Origin: Bradyrhizobium lablabi
GTDB lineage: Bacteria; Pseudomonadota; Alphaproteobacteria; Rhizobiales; Xanthobacteraceae
Length of the DNA stretch: 64,000 nt
Assembly: GCF_018129385.1 (NCBI RefSeq)
Contig: NZ_JAFCLN010000003.1
Coordinates: 208,501-272,500 of the forward strand
Direction: 5' to 3'
In this document: positions 7,748 to 15,406 of the stretch, piece by piece
How positions within the stretch are numbered: position 1 is the first letter of the stretch
Layout: every line of letters starts with the position of its first letter
Notes under the pieces: model-generated
Databases searched by the model: none
Seen by the model: only the letters and a program-made list of their open reading frames with translations
Told to the model about the DNA's origin: nothing
Position numbers and translations under genes: made by a program

Positions 7748-7995
7748 TCGGGACTCCCTTGCTCGTCGAACATTTCTCTCAAGAGCGCTCCTTGCCCATC
7801 ATGGTCCGGTCGCCGCCATCCGTCCACGGGCAATCTCGAAGCGCATGGGGCGGATTGTGCTACCCTCCGCGTCGCCCTTATCTCCATGATACGGCCATTC
7901 TTTGGATAAGACTGCACGGAGTACGGGGATAACCGACCTGACGGATGGTCGACCGCCACCGTATGGATGACATTGGACGGAAAAAGGAATCGCCA

Positions 7996-8832
7996 ATGAA
8001 CTCCACACCGGACCCGAAGGCAAGCGAGCCCCGGGATGCCTCAGTCGCACGCGGCGATGAGCGGCTCTCGCATGCCTACGAAGAGATCGTGCGCGCGGAT
8101 GAGCAGCTCGCGCGCCTGAGTGAACAGGTGGCAAGAATGGAGCGCAATGCCGCGCGCGCGCCTTCGGCCGGGGTCAGCCTGAAATCGCCGCCCGGACGGC
8201 GACGGCTCGGCGCCCTCGTCGGCTTGCCACTGGCGGCGTGCATCGTCGTCGCTGCGCTCGCCTTGCATTCGTCCTATGGCGGCGGGGCCAGGCCGGTTGC
8301 CGCCCCCTCGCCGCCGCAGCTCGCTTCGATTCCCACCTTGCCGGCGGAAAAATCATTGCCGGCGGAAAATTCGCCGTTGCCTGCGCAGCCCGCTCTGCCG
8401 GCCGTGGCCGTGGCGGAGGCCGCAGCAGCGCCGGCAACGCCGGTGGCCCAGGCCGCTCCGCAAGACGCCGCGCCGGCAGCTACTCTGCCTACTCCGCCTG
8501 TAGCTACCGCAGCATCTCCCGATCACACACAATTGCTGGAAACGATGGCGCGCGATCTCGCAAATCTCCAGCGAAGCATCGAGCAGCTCAAGGCGACCCA
8601 GCAGCAATCAGCCAGCGACAACGCAAAAGAGATTGCGCAGCTCAAGGCGAGCCAGGAAGAGATGAAGCGCACTCTCGCGAAGGTTTCCGAGCAGAACCTG
8701 GCGAGGACATCAGCGCCTGCAACGCAGCCGGCTCCGGCCGTGCGCAAGCCCGAGCGGACGGTCCAGTCGCCGCGCCCGCGATCGCGGCCGCGAATCCCGA
8801 GGGAGGATTGGTACTACTACGACGATTGGTAG
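7996..8832 (+). CDS. Single-pass membrane protein, Ala/Pro-rich with coiled coil
   Basis: 278 residues from the ATG at 7996, preceded by AAGGA; earlier in-frame ATGs at 7945 and 7963 lack an RBS. The order is: acidic helical N-terminus with heptads (about 15-45), a basic stretch GRRRLG, one membrane segment (about 70-90, LVGLPLAACIVVAALAL), an Ala/Pro linker with PAEKS/PAENS repeats (about 100-175), a coiled coil (about 176-240) and a basic Pro/Arg tail ending DWYYYDDW. Two neighbours (10689-11402 and 14229-15047) have the same plan. Function unknown; the layout suits an envelope-spanning scaffold. Confidence 0.75.
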   Translation: MNSTPDPKASEPRDASVARGDERLSHAYEEIVRADEQLARLSEQVARMERNAARAPSAGVSLKSPPGRRRLGALVGLPLAACIVVAALALHSSYGGGARPVAAPSPPQLASIPTLPAEKSLPAENSPLPAQPALPAVAVAEAAAAPATPVAQAAPQDAAPAATLPTPPVATAASPDHTQLLETMARDLANLQRSIEQLKATQQQSASDNAKEIAQLKASQEEMKRTLAKVSEQNLARTSAPATQPAPAVRKPERTVQSPRPRSRPRIPREDWYYYDDW

Positions 8833-8864
8833 ACGCCGATGCGGCGGGCCGCCCTGCGACCTCG

Positions 8865-9515
8865 TCAGCCGGTCGGCGCGGCGGTGAAAACCGCCAGTTG
8901 CGCAGCGAACGCACGCCTGAAGGCCGGCCGCGCTTCGCCGCGCGCGACATAGGCGGAGAGGTTTTGATATTCCTTCAGCAGACCCGACGCGTGCAGCCGG
9001 CGCAGCACGGACACCATCAGAAGATCGCCGGCGCTGAACGTGCCGTCGAGCCAGTCGGCTTCGCCGAGGTGAGCCGAGAGTTCGCGCAGACGGTGACGGA
9101 TGCGATCCTTCACCATCGGCAGGCGCTGCTCGTACCAGCTCTCGTTGCGCTCGATGATCACGGCCGTTCCGAGATCGACGATCGGCGGCTCCATCGTGCT
9201 GACCGCGGCGAACATCCATGTGATGGCGCGCGCCCTCGCGTTTGCATCTGACGGCAGCAGGCCGGAATAATGCTGCGCGAGATGCAGCACGATGGCGCCC
9301 GACTCGAAGAGGGAGAGGTCGCCTTCCTGATAGGTCGGAATCTGCCCGAACGGATTCAGCGCGCGATGCGCCGATGCCTTCATCTCGCTGAACGAGACAA
9401 GGCGAACGTCGTACGGCCGGCCGACTTCCTCGAACGCCCAGCGAACGGGCATGTCGCGCGCCAGCCCCCTGCCGCGATCGGGCGAGCGTTCAAAGGCTGT
9501 GATGGTAGGGGACAT
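8865..9515 (-). CDS. Glutathione S-transferase family protein
   Basis: 216 residues from the ATG at 9515; the longer frame to 9608 starts in intergenic DNA. The thioredoxin-like N-domain shows RWAFEEVGRPYDVRLVSF, the cis-Pro motif GQIPTYQEGDLSLFESGAIVLHL with the Glu-Ser pair that binds the glutathione gamma-glutamyl group, and then an all-helical C-domain containing DWLDGTFSAGDLLMVSVL. Typical length 200-220. The protein conjugates or isomerises with glutathione in the cytosol; the substrate is unknown. The start of the domain lacks an obvious Cys/Ser/Tyr in the usual position (it reads RSPDRGRGLARDMPVRW), as in some bacterial GSTs. Confidence 0.88.
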   Translation of the reverse strand: MSPTITAFERSPDRGRGLARDMPVRWAFEEVGRPYDVRLVSFSEMKASAHRALNPFGQIPTYQEGDLSLFESGAIVLHLAQHYSGLLPSDANARARAITWMFAAVSTMEPPIVDLGTAVIIERNESWYEQRLPMVKDRIRHRLRELSAHLGEADWLDGTFSAGDLLMVSVLRRLHASGLLKEYQNLSAYVARGEARPAFRRAFAAQLAVFTAAPTG

Positions 9516-9860
9516 GGGAGGCTCCGGGTGAGGCGCGACGCTGCCGAGGCCGGCATTCGGCGCTCGTCTTGTATCCCGAGGACGAACGGCCGGCACCGCT
9601 CCCGACAATCTGCTTCGTTTTCGCGAGATTTCCTGCGCGGGCTGATGTCACAAGGTGGTCTGCCGGTCGGCATGCGCGAACCGGCGCCGCTCACATCCGC
9701 GATGCCTGAGCGGACATCTTGTCGCTGTCTCCTGTCGCAATCTCCGCGGTTGCATTGTGCTAGTCAAACGCGGCGGCTCAATCCCACCAACGACGCGTTG
9801 GAGGCCGCCGCTGCCGCGGCGCAGACGACCCGTTCCATCACCGCGTGAAAGGAGTTACCC
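9516..9860. other. Intergenic region without supportable gene
   Basis: 345 bp between divergent genes. It holds only shadow ORFs. The 3' end carries the AAAGGAG ribosome site of the next gene. A Leu/Ala-rich frame ending at about 9848 has no start signal and may be a gene remnant. Confidence 0.5.
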
Positions 9861-10367
9861 GTGACATATCATCTTGGTCTGCTTGTGGTGGCCGCCAGCC
9901 TCTTCCTTGCGAGCACCGTTTTGCCCGCGCAGGCAACGGCCGGCCCGCCGTCAGCGGAGGAAAGCAACAATCGTGCCCTGATCAGCCGCAGCTTCGATGC
10001 CTGGCGCGATGGAACCGGCGGTCCCTACGATCTGCTGGCCGAGGATGCCGTCTGGACCATCACCGGCAATTCGCTTGCGGCAAAAACATACCCGAGCCGC
10101 GAAGCCTTCATGAGCGAAGTCATCCGCCCGTTCAACGCGCGCATGCGCACCCGGCTCGTGCCGACCATGCGGCACCTCTACGCCGAGGGCAACACGGTGA
10201 TCGCCTTCTTCGACGCCAAGGGCGAGACGCGCGACGGCCAGACCTATGTCAACACTTATGCATGGTTTCTGGAAATGAAGGACGGCCGCATTGTGCGGGC
10301 GCACGCCTTCTTCGATAGCAACGCCTTTGACGCGTTCTGGCGGCGCGTGACGCCGGAGGCGAAGTAG
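9861..10367 (+). CDS. Secreted SnoaL/NTF2-like protein
   Basis: 168 residues from a GTG start at 9861, with AAAGGAG 7 nt upstream. Residues 1-27 form a Sec signal ending ATA. The mature protein is a cone-shaped NTF2-like fold: LISRSFDAWRDGTGGPYDLLAEDAVWTITGNS at the start, then a central MRHLYAEGNTVIAFFDAKGETRDGQTYVNTYAWFLEMKDGRIV with the usual final DSNAFDAFW helix. SnoaL relatives are isomerases, hydrolases or plain ligand-binding proteins; the exported form suggests binding of a small hydrophobic ligand in the periplasm. Confidence 0.88.
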   Translation: MTYHLGLLVVAASLFLASTVLPAQATAGPPSAEESNNRALISRSFDAWRDGTGGPYDLLAEDAVWTITGNSLAAKTYPSREAFMSEVIRPFNARMRTRLVPTMRHLYAEGNTVIAFFDAKGETRDGQTYVNTYAWFLEMKDGRIVRAHAFFDSNAFDAFWRRVTPEAK

Positions 10368-10389
10368 CAACCAGACAAGCTCGCAGCCC

Positions 10390-10464
10390 GGGCGGATCAG
10401 GCGGAGCCGTGATCCGCCCGATCCCTGGTGGCGGTTGACGCGATCGCCAATCCGCCCGTTGCGC
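10390..10464. repeat. Palindromic repeat, family A variant with perfect 10-bp stem
   Basis: GGGCGGATCA (10390-10399) and TGATCCGCCC (10410-10419) form a perfect hairpin with a 10-nt loop. A second half follows to about 10464. It lies 22 bp after the SnoaL stop and may double as a transcription end signal, although no T-run follows. Confidence 0.7.
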
Positions 10465-10688
10465 CTGCGCGGCGCTCCGCAGCCCGCTCGGGTGAACGCC
10501 AAGCGGCAACCCGCGATAGAGCCGTCGCATGCGAATAACCGATAATTAATCATATAAGTCCATGATTTAGGACGAACTTGAATGGCCAATCGCGCGAGGG
10601 GCGTCGCTGGATCGTCCATGCGATAGCGCTTTGTTTGGCCGATCGGCGAGGGAAATGTTGCGACCGGGCTGACAGGTGGGGACCGCAG

Positions 10689-11402
10689 GTGGCCGAAGCA
10701 CCGGAAAAGGATGGGCAAGGAGACAAGCAACCTGTTGCGGTTCAACAGGGAGTTTCGGGCCGCCGGACGGTGACGATGGTGTCCCTGGCCGCCCTGGCGA
10801 TCATTGGCGCAGCCATTGCCAACTCCTTCCCGAAACTGGATCGCTTCGCCCTGCCGGATTTCGATCAGGTCTCGTTCCCGACATTCGATCTTTCGTCGTC
10901 ATTGCCGAATTTCGATCACGTGTCCTTGCCGAATTTCTCCTGGCCGAATTTCTCCTTGCCGAATTTGTCCTGGGATTTCGTCTGGCCGAATTTCAATCGT
11001 ACGGCGGCACTGCCTCCGCAAAAGGCGCCTCCACCCCCGATGCCGGATCCCGTCATCATCGCGGCGCTAACGGATATTCAGGTTGCGCAGCGGCAACAGG
11101 CCGCTGTATTGGCCTCGCTCACGGAGAGTTCGGCGATCCAGCAGTCGGATCTGAAAAGGATCTCCCGTCAGGTCACCTTGCTGACGGTGCAGGTGGATAG
11201 TCTTCGCGGCACGATGAGCCCGCTGACGACTTCCAGCATTCCGACTCCTTCCAGCACTCCGACTTCGAACGCCCGCGTGCGAATGGTGCGGACGTCGCGA
11301 AAAACCGCCCCTGCAACTCCTCCACTGCCCAAGCCTGTCGGCCCTGTTTCGGTCGGTGGCGCTCCGCTCGGCCCTGCGCCGGCAACGGGCGCGGGCGCGT
11401 GA
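10689..11402 (+). CDS. Single-pass membrane protein with tandem LPNF-type repeats
   Basis: 237 residues from a GTG at 10689 that follows AGGTGGGGA; the frame is open back to a TTG at 10578, so the start is uncertain. One membrane segment (about residues 28-44) is followed by an unusual aromatic repeat zone (about 45-100) built of LPDF, FPTF, LPNF, WPNF and LPNL units, several followed by S/D. Next come a Pro-rich linker, a helical stretch IAALTDIQVAQRQQAAVLASL with coiled-coil periodicity, and a basic Ser/Pro/Thr tail. The plan matches 7996-8832 and 14229-15047. Function unknown. Confidence 0.7.
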   Translation: MAEAPEKDGQGDKQPVAVQQGVSGRRTVTMVSLAALAIIGAAIANSFPKLDRFALPDFDQVSFPTFDLSSSLPNFDHVSLPNFSWPNFSLPNLSWDFVWPNFNRTAALPPQKAPPPPMPDPVIIAALTDIQVAQRQQAAVLASLTESSAIQQSDLKRISRQVTLLTVQVDSLRGTMSPLTTSSIPTPSSTPTSNARVRMVRTSRKTAPATPPLPKPVGPVSVGGAPLGPAPATGAGA

Positions 11403-11455
11403 TCGCGCCCAGCAGGACGCTCGAATAGCGACCGCCGCCGGCCATTCAGTGGTTG

Positions 11456-11686
11456 CTAACGCGATGCCTGGGGCAGATCGGCCATTGCGGACCAGCGGTC
11501 GTCAAAATTCGCAGCCGGGGCCTGACCCGGATCAACCGTGGGCCCCTTTGACAGGGCCGAGCCGAAAAGGCCTTCGGCCCAAGGCGATTGCGACCAAGGC
11601 GAGTTCGACCGCATGGTGAACGCGGTTGCGGCGACAGCGACCAGAGCGACAGCCACGAACCCGGTAATCGTTCGATGCTTCGTCAT
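11456..11686 (-). CDS. Small exported protein (76 aa)
   Basis: The ATG at 11686 sits 6 nt behind AGGAGGT, one of the strongest ribosome sites in the window. The N-terminus MTKHRTITGFVAVALVAVAATAFT is a signal peptide or anchor. The mature part is short and Trp/Ser/Pro-rich (SPWSQSPWAEGLF) and ends in PQASR. No family recognised. The strong RBS argues for an abundant envelope peptide. Confidence 0.7.
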   Translation of the reverse strand: MTKHRTITGFVAVALVAVAATAFTMRSNSPWSQSPWAEGLFGSALSKGPTVDPGQAPAANFDDRWSAMADLPQASR

Positions 11687-11792
11687 CAGAACCTCCTGGT
11701 CCCCAAGAGCCTCCCTTAGTGTGAGTCATGAGAATTTCGGGAAGGTTCGCGGGGTGAGGCCATCGCTCCCGGATATGTGACTGGCCGCGATT

Positions 11793-12389
11793 TCACGCGA
11801 CCGGCCAGGCCGCCATGGCGGCTGCGGCAACGCCTTTCAACTCCGCCGACGTGGCGCCGTCCTGCGCCTGAGTGGCCATTCCCTCGAGGACGCCGAAATA
11901 CAGCCGGCTCAGGCCTTCGGTATCCGTCGAGTCTGGCAGTTCCCCTTTGGCCACCGCGGCCCGCAACCGCGCACGCAGCTTGCCGAGCAATTCGAGCCGG
12001 ACCTTTCGCGCAACACGGGCGACCGCCGCCGGCCATTCGTCGCCGACGGCCCCCAGCAGCACCATGCAACCCGCCGGTGTCGCCCGGGATTTCGGCAGGA
12101 ATCCGGCCCCTGCAAGCAGCATGTTCTCGACGCCGGCCCGGGCGGTCGCTCCTTCCGCAAGCCTGTCCCAGACCCGGGGGCCCTGAGTCCGGACGTAATG
12201 CTCGATCGCTTCGAGATAGAGCGCTTCCTTGCTGCCGAAGGCCGCATAGAGGCTCGGCGAGCCGATGCCCATGGCCTCGCACAGGTCGTGCATCGAGGCC
12301 GTCGCAAAACCCTTGCGCCAAAACAACAGCATGGCTGCCTCAAGCGCCGCGTCGCGATCGAATTCCCTTGGCCGGCCGATAATCGCCAT
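11793..12389 (-). CDS. TetR/AcrR family transcriptional repressor
   Basis: 198 residues from ATG 12389; the upstream extension to 12527 would read through the divergent promoter. The N-terminal helix-turn-helix is GRPREFDRDAALEAAMLLFWRKGF followed by MHDLCEAMGIGSPSLYAAFGSKEALY, typical of the YdeS/AcrR-like group. The C-terminal half is an all-helical ligand/dimer domain with one Cys in PAGCMVLLGA, a pattern seen in regulators of adjacent reductase genes. It is divergent from an SDR gene, and the shared 98-bp gap holds an inverted-repeat operator, so it probably represses both itself and the SDR. Confidence 0.93.
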   Translation of the reverse strand: MAIIGRPREFDRDAALEAAMLLFWRKGFATASMHDLCEAMGIGSPSLYAAFGSKEALYLEAIEHYVRTQGPRVWDRLAEGATARAGVENMLLAGAGFLPKSRATPAGCMVLLGAVGDEWPAAVARVARKVRLELLGKLRARLRAAVAKGELPDSTDTEGLSRLYFGVLEGMATQAQDGATSAELKGVAAAAMAAWPVA

Positions 12390-12401
12390 CTCCGCACTTT
12401 C

Positions 12402-12473
12402 TGTAACGATCAACACATAAGGCCCTTGACGTTCCCGATCAAGGCCCCAGATGCTTCTGTGTCGATCGTTACA
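12402..12473. promoter_or_regulatory. Paired inverted operator between tetR-type and SDR genes
   Basis: TGTAACGATCAACACA (12402-12417) and TGTGTCGATCGTTACA (12458-12473) are inverted copies with one mismatch in 16 bp, one close to each gene start. Each contains the half-site TGTAACGATC. A minus-strand TTGATC (12442-12437) with a 17-bp spacer to TATGTG is a plausible repressor promoter. A repressor bound at both copies could bridge them. Confidence 0.75.
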
Positions 12474-12487
12474 AAAAGGAGATTGCG

Positions 12488-13225
12488 ATGACGCTGACGG
12501 GAAAACGGGCTCTGGTGACCGGAGCAAGCAAGGGCATCGGCGCGGCGATTGCCAAGGCGCTCGCCGCCGAAGGCGCTGACGTGGCGATCACCTACGAGAA
12601 ATCCGCGCAGAGCGCCGCGGAAGTCGTCAGCGCGATCAAGGCGAAGGGACGCAGAGCCGTGGCGATCCAGGCCGACAGCGCCGACGTCGCCGCCGTTCAG
12701 GCCTCGATCGACAAGACGGTCGCTGAACTCGGCGGGCTCGACATCCTCGTCAACAATGCAGGGATTCTTCGCGTGGGCGAGCTCAAGGACATTTCGGTTG
12801 CCGACATCGACGCGCTGCTGAACGTCAATGTCCGTGCGCCGATGATTGCAAGCAAAGCCGCCCTGCCCCACCTTGCCGAGGGCGGCCGCATCATCACCAT
12901 CGGAAGCTGCTTCGCAGACCGCGTGCCTGCGCCGATCGTCGGCGTGTATGCGGCAACGAAGCTGGCGCTGTCCGCGTTCACGAAGGCGTTGGCGCGGGAG
13001 CTCGGCCCAAAGGATGTCACAGTCAACCTCCTCCAGCCGGGCTCGATCGACACTGACATGAACCCGGCGAACGGCCCGTTCGCGGAGAGGCTCCTGCCGT
13101 TCATGGCGTTAGGCCGGTACGGCGCGACGGACGACATCGCCAATGCGGTGGCGTTCCTGGCGAGCGCCAAGGCCCAGTACATCACGGGCTCGACGATGAC
13201 CGTCGACGGTGGCGCGAACGCCTAG
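12488..13225 (+). CDS. Short-chain dehydrogenase/reductase (FabG-like), TetR target
   Basis: 245 residues, the classical SDR length. The NAD(P) motif TGASKGIG is at residues 11-18, NNAG at 89-92 and the catalytic Ser140, Tyr154 and Lys158 (YAATK) are all present. The C-terminal substrate loop begins after PGSIDTDMNP. NADPH is the likelier cofactor because no acidic residue ends the second strand (AITYEKSA). It reduces a ketone or oxidises an alcohol; the substrate is unknown. AAAAAGGAG precedes the ATG. The divergent TetR gene makes it part of a xenobiotic or carbonyl-stress response. Confidence 0.93.
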   Translation: MTLTGKRALVTGASKGIGAAIAKALAAEGADVAITYEKSAQSAAEVVSAIKAKGRRAVAIQADSADVAAVQASIDKTVAELGGLDILVNNAGILRVGELKDISVADIDALLNVNVRAPMIASKAALPHLAEGGRIITIGSCFADRVPAPIVGVYAATKLALSAFTKALARELGPKDVTVNLLQPGSIDTDMNPANGPFAERLLPFMALGRYGATDDIANAVAFLASAKAQYITGSTMTVDGGANA

Positions 13226-13356
13226 AGCCTGGTCCGGAAGGAGACACCGATGTTGAAGCGCATCGGGCGGCATCGCTTTACGAAAAGCTTGGCTTCTCGA
13301 TGCGGCAAACGATCCATCTTGTTGGTCTGAGGAGACCGCGCACCATCCCTTCCTAG
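13226..13356 (+). pseudogene. Remnant of a GNAT N-acetyltransferase (C-terminal end only)
   Basis: Between the SDR and the cupin gene the frame at 13240-13356 reads DVEAHRAASLYEKLGFS and then MRQTIHLVGL before a TAG at 13354. RAASLYEKLGF is the classic final GNAT motif. No acetyl-CoA-binding part or start precedes it, so only the 3' end of a lost gene remains. A short alternative ORF from ATG 13250 has an AAGGAG site, so expression of an unrelated peptide is not excluded. Confidence 0.45.
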
Positions 13357-13404
13357 CGACGAGATTGGGGGTGAAGCACCACGAAATTCAGACGGAGAAA
13401 GACA

Positions 13405-13839
13405 ATGGAAGCCGGCATCACAACCAAATTCGAGCAGACTGATTTCGCCGGGATCAACGCCAGGATCATCAATGCGGATACAAGCCTGTTCACGATCCTG
13501 GACATGACGATCAAGCCGGGCTTCGGTGCACCGGCGCATATTTCGGCATCCGAGGACAAGCTGTTTGTCGTTCTGGAGGGGACGCTGAAATACCTGATCG
13601 GTGACAGGACGGAAGTCGCCGGCCCCGGAGCACGTGTGCAGGTCCCAAAAGGGATCGTGCATGGCTTTACCAATGTCGGCACCGGCGATGCCCGTCATAT
13701 TCTCGTCTCGACGCCGCGACGGCACGAGGAATTTTTCCGCGATCTCCACAACATCCCCGAGCCGCGGGAACAGCATATGCATCTTCTGCCTGGAATCGCT
13801 GAACGGCACGATCAGACGATCGTTGGGCCTCTGCCATAA
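13405..13839 (+). CDS. Cupin-domain protein
   Basis: 144 residues, one small cupin barrel. Motif 1 appears as PGFGAPAHISASEDKLFVVLEGTLKYLIG, in which the usual HxH pair is reduced to a single His (AHIS) with the Glu retained. Motif 2 is VQVPKGIVHGFTNVG with its His. The missing first His means metal binding may be weak or absent. The C-terminal tail (HEEFFRDLHNIPEPREQH) is typical of polyketide-cyclase-like or quercetinase-like single cupins. The role is unknown. The preceding AGAAAGACA is only a modest RBS. Confidence 0.88.
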   Translation: MEAGITTKFEQTDFAGINARIINADTSLFTILDMTIKPGFGAPAHISASEDKLFVVLEGTLKYLIGDRTEVAGPGARVQVPKGIVHGFTNVGTGDARHILVSTPRRHEEFFRDLHNIPEPREQHMHLLPGIAERHDQTIVGPLP

Positions 13840-13884
13840 TATTCCGTCGCTGACGCAATTGTGGAGAGAGGCCGCGACGACTAG

Positions 13885-14139
13885 TCAGTCGCGGGTCATC
13901 GAGATCAGCTTGAAATCCTTGTCGAGCTTGATGTCGTATTGCCCGTCCTTGCACCTGGCATCATCGACTTCAAAGTACCCGCTGGCCTCGCTCTCTTTTT
14001 CCATCTTGCCGCCCGTGCAGCCGAGGACTTCCAGGGCAGCCTTGATCTTCTCGGCCTCTGCCGGCGTCACGGGCGTGTCAGCAAACGCGGAGGTGCTGCT
14101 CACAAGTGCAGCAGCGAACACCATGAGGGAGGGCTTCAT
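13885..14139 (-). CDS. Small periplasmic PepSY-like protein
   Basis: 84 residues from ATG 14139. Sec signal MKPSLMVFAAALVSSTSAFA, then a PepSY-type domain: TPAEAEKIKAALEVLGC at the start, a central strand VDDARCKDGQYDIKLDKDFKLISMTRD. Two cysteines (in VLGC and DARC) could form a disulfide. PepSY proteins inhibit or modulate peptidases or bind small ligands in the envelope. Size and order match small Bradyrhizobium PepSY proteins. Confidence 0.82.
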   Translation of the reverse strand: MKPSLMVFAAALVSSTSAFADTPVTPAEAEKIKAALEVLGCTGGKMEKESEASGYFEVDDARCKDGQYDIKLDKDFKLISMTRD

Positions 14140-14228
14140 CTGTGCATTCTCCAGTTGAGCAAGCAAAACCAGCTCAAGCCCAGTCTGTTCCTGCCACCCG
14201 GATCGTCAGAAGCCCCAACCGCCAAGCC

Positions 14229-15047
14229 TCAATTGCGCAGGCCGAACATCGGCAGGAACGGCAGCGCCTGGGCATCCTGCACGGACGTGCCCTGTGCCCG
14301 GGCATCCTGTACGGACGGACGCTCTGCCTGCACGGGCGGGCGCTCTGCGTGTGCCCTTTGCGCGCGCCGGACCTGCCTTCGGAGATTTTGCGTGCGCATC
14401 TCTGCCCGCGCGTTGTGCACGGATCGAGCATGCCGGCGCTTTTGCACGAACCGATTTGATCCTCGAGCGCTCTCGGCCTCCTGTGCCGGAGCATTTTGTG
14501 GCGAAACATCTTGTGCCGGAACGCTTTGCGCCGGAGCGTTCTGTGCGGCCTGTGCCGGGGCATCCTGAACGGGCTGCACGGGCTCGGCACGTGCCTGCGC
14601 CTCTTGCTCCGCCGCCCAGGCCTGGAATTGCCTGAACAGGGCTTCAGATAGCGGCTCAGTGTTTTCCGTGCGATCCTTGCCGACCGGTTCTGATGCGGCA
14701 ACTTCCTCGCGGGCCGGCGCGTCCTTTGTGGCCGGCGGCAAGGACTGCGCATCGGCGGTGGACGAAATCGGCGCCGGCGCATCGGCGGCAGATTGAATCG
14801 CCGGCGTCGGCGGCGGCGCGGAATCGCCGACCAGCGAAGCCGTCCCCCACGCAACGAGCGCCACCGGATCTCCCACTGCCAGAAACGCGATCGCGGCCGC
14901 CGCGACGGTTGCAATCAAGATACCCGCCTTGAAGGTCCGCGATGCGGGAACTGCCCCGTCGAATACATTGCCGATACCCTGCTCAGGCTGAACAGCGAGA
15001 AACTGAGGTAACGGATGGGCCGGATCAAAACCGTCTTTCGTCGGCAT
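14229..15047 (-). CDS. Single-pass membrane protein with Ala/Pro/Gln-rich and Arg-rich tail
   Basis: 272 residues from ATG 15047, preceded by GAGGAG at 9 nt; a start at 15101 is possible but lacks an RBS. A short cytosolic N-terminus (about 1-40) leads to one membrane segment (about 42-65), an Ala/Pro/Ser linker, a helix with FRQFQAWAAEQEAQA, then runs of degenerate AQNAPAQ/SVPAQD units and a strongly basic Arg/Ala zone (RRQVRRAQRA), ending PMFGLRN. The third member of the 8-15 kb trio with the same plan. It may link the inner membrane to cell wall or outer membrane, but this is inference. Confidence 0.7.
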   Translation of the reverse strand: MPTKDGFDPAHPLPQFLAVQPEQGIGNVFDGAVPASRTFKAGILIATVAAAAIAFLAVGDPVALVAWGTASLVGDSAPPPTPAIQSAADAPAPISSTADAQSLPPATKDAPAREEVAASEPVGKDRTENTEPLSEALFRQFQAWAAEQEAQARAEPVQPVQDAPAQAAQNAPAQSVPAQDVSPQNAPAQEAESARGSNRFVQKRRHARSVHNARAEMRTQNLRRQVRRAQRAHAERPPVQAERPSVQDARAQGTSVQDAQALPFLPMFGLRN

Positions 15048-15406
15048 TGGGTGATGCTCCTCAATGGCTTCGGCGACCGTTACCCGGCTATCGAGGTGCA
15101 AAAGCGGAGGAATCTTGGTTTCACTTGGGCCCGGGAACCGCGCTGCGGCCTGTCGAGATCAACGCTGATGGCAATTCGGGCGGCGGCGTAAGGCGGCGTG
15201 CAGTCAGGCGAGGCCGATGGTTGACGCGAACCGGGCTTTTCGGCCGCGCGAAGAACAGCCGATCAGGTCCCACCAGCTCCGGTTGATGGATGATCTGATA
15301 GGTCAATTGAACTGCCACGATGCGCATATTCCGACAAAGCCGAGAAAGGAATATAGTGCAATCCATTTAGACCATCACTTTTCATTCTCGGACGAGGGAG
15401 GAATCC
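15048..15406. other. Intergenic region with a small inverted repeat before the TPR gene
   Basis: No gene is supportable. ATATTCC (15326-15332) and GGAATAT (15348-15354) are inverted around a 15-nt gap, about 50-80 bp before the TPR gene start, a position suited to an operator. GAGGGAGGAATCC is the RBS of that gene. Confidence 0.4.

Noticed and set aside
8238..9251. 337-codon plus-strand frame overlapping the coiled-coil protein and GST.
   Set aside because: Overlaps two better genes and has no family features.
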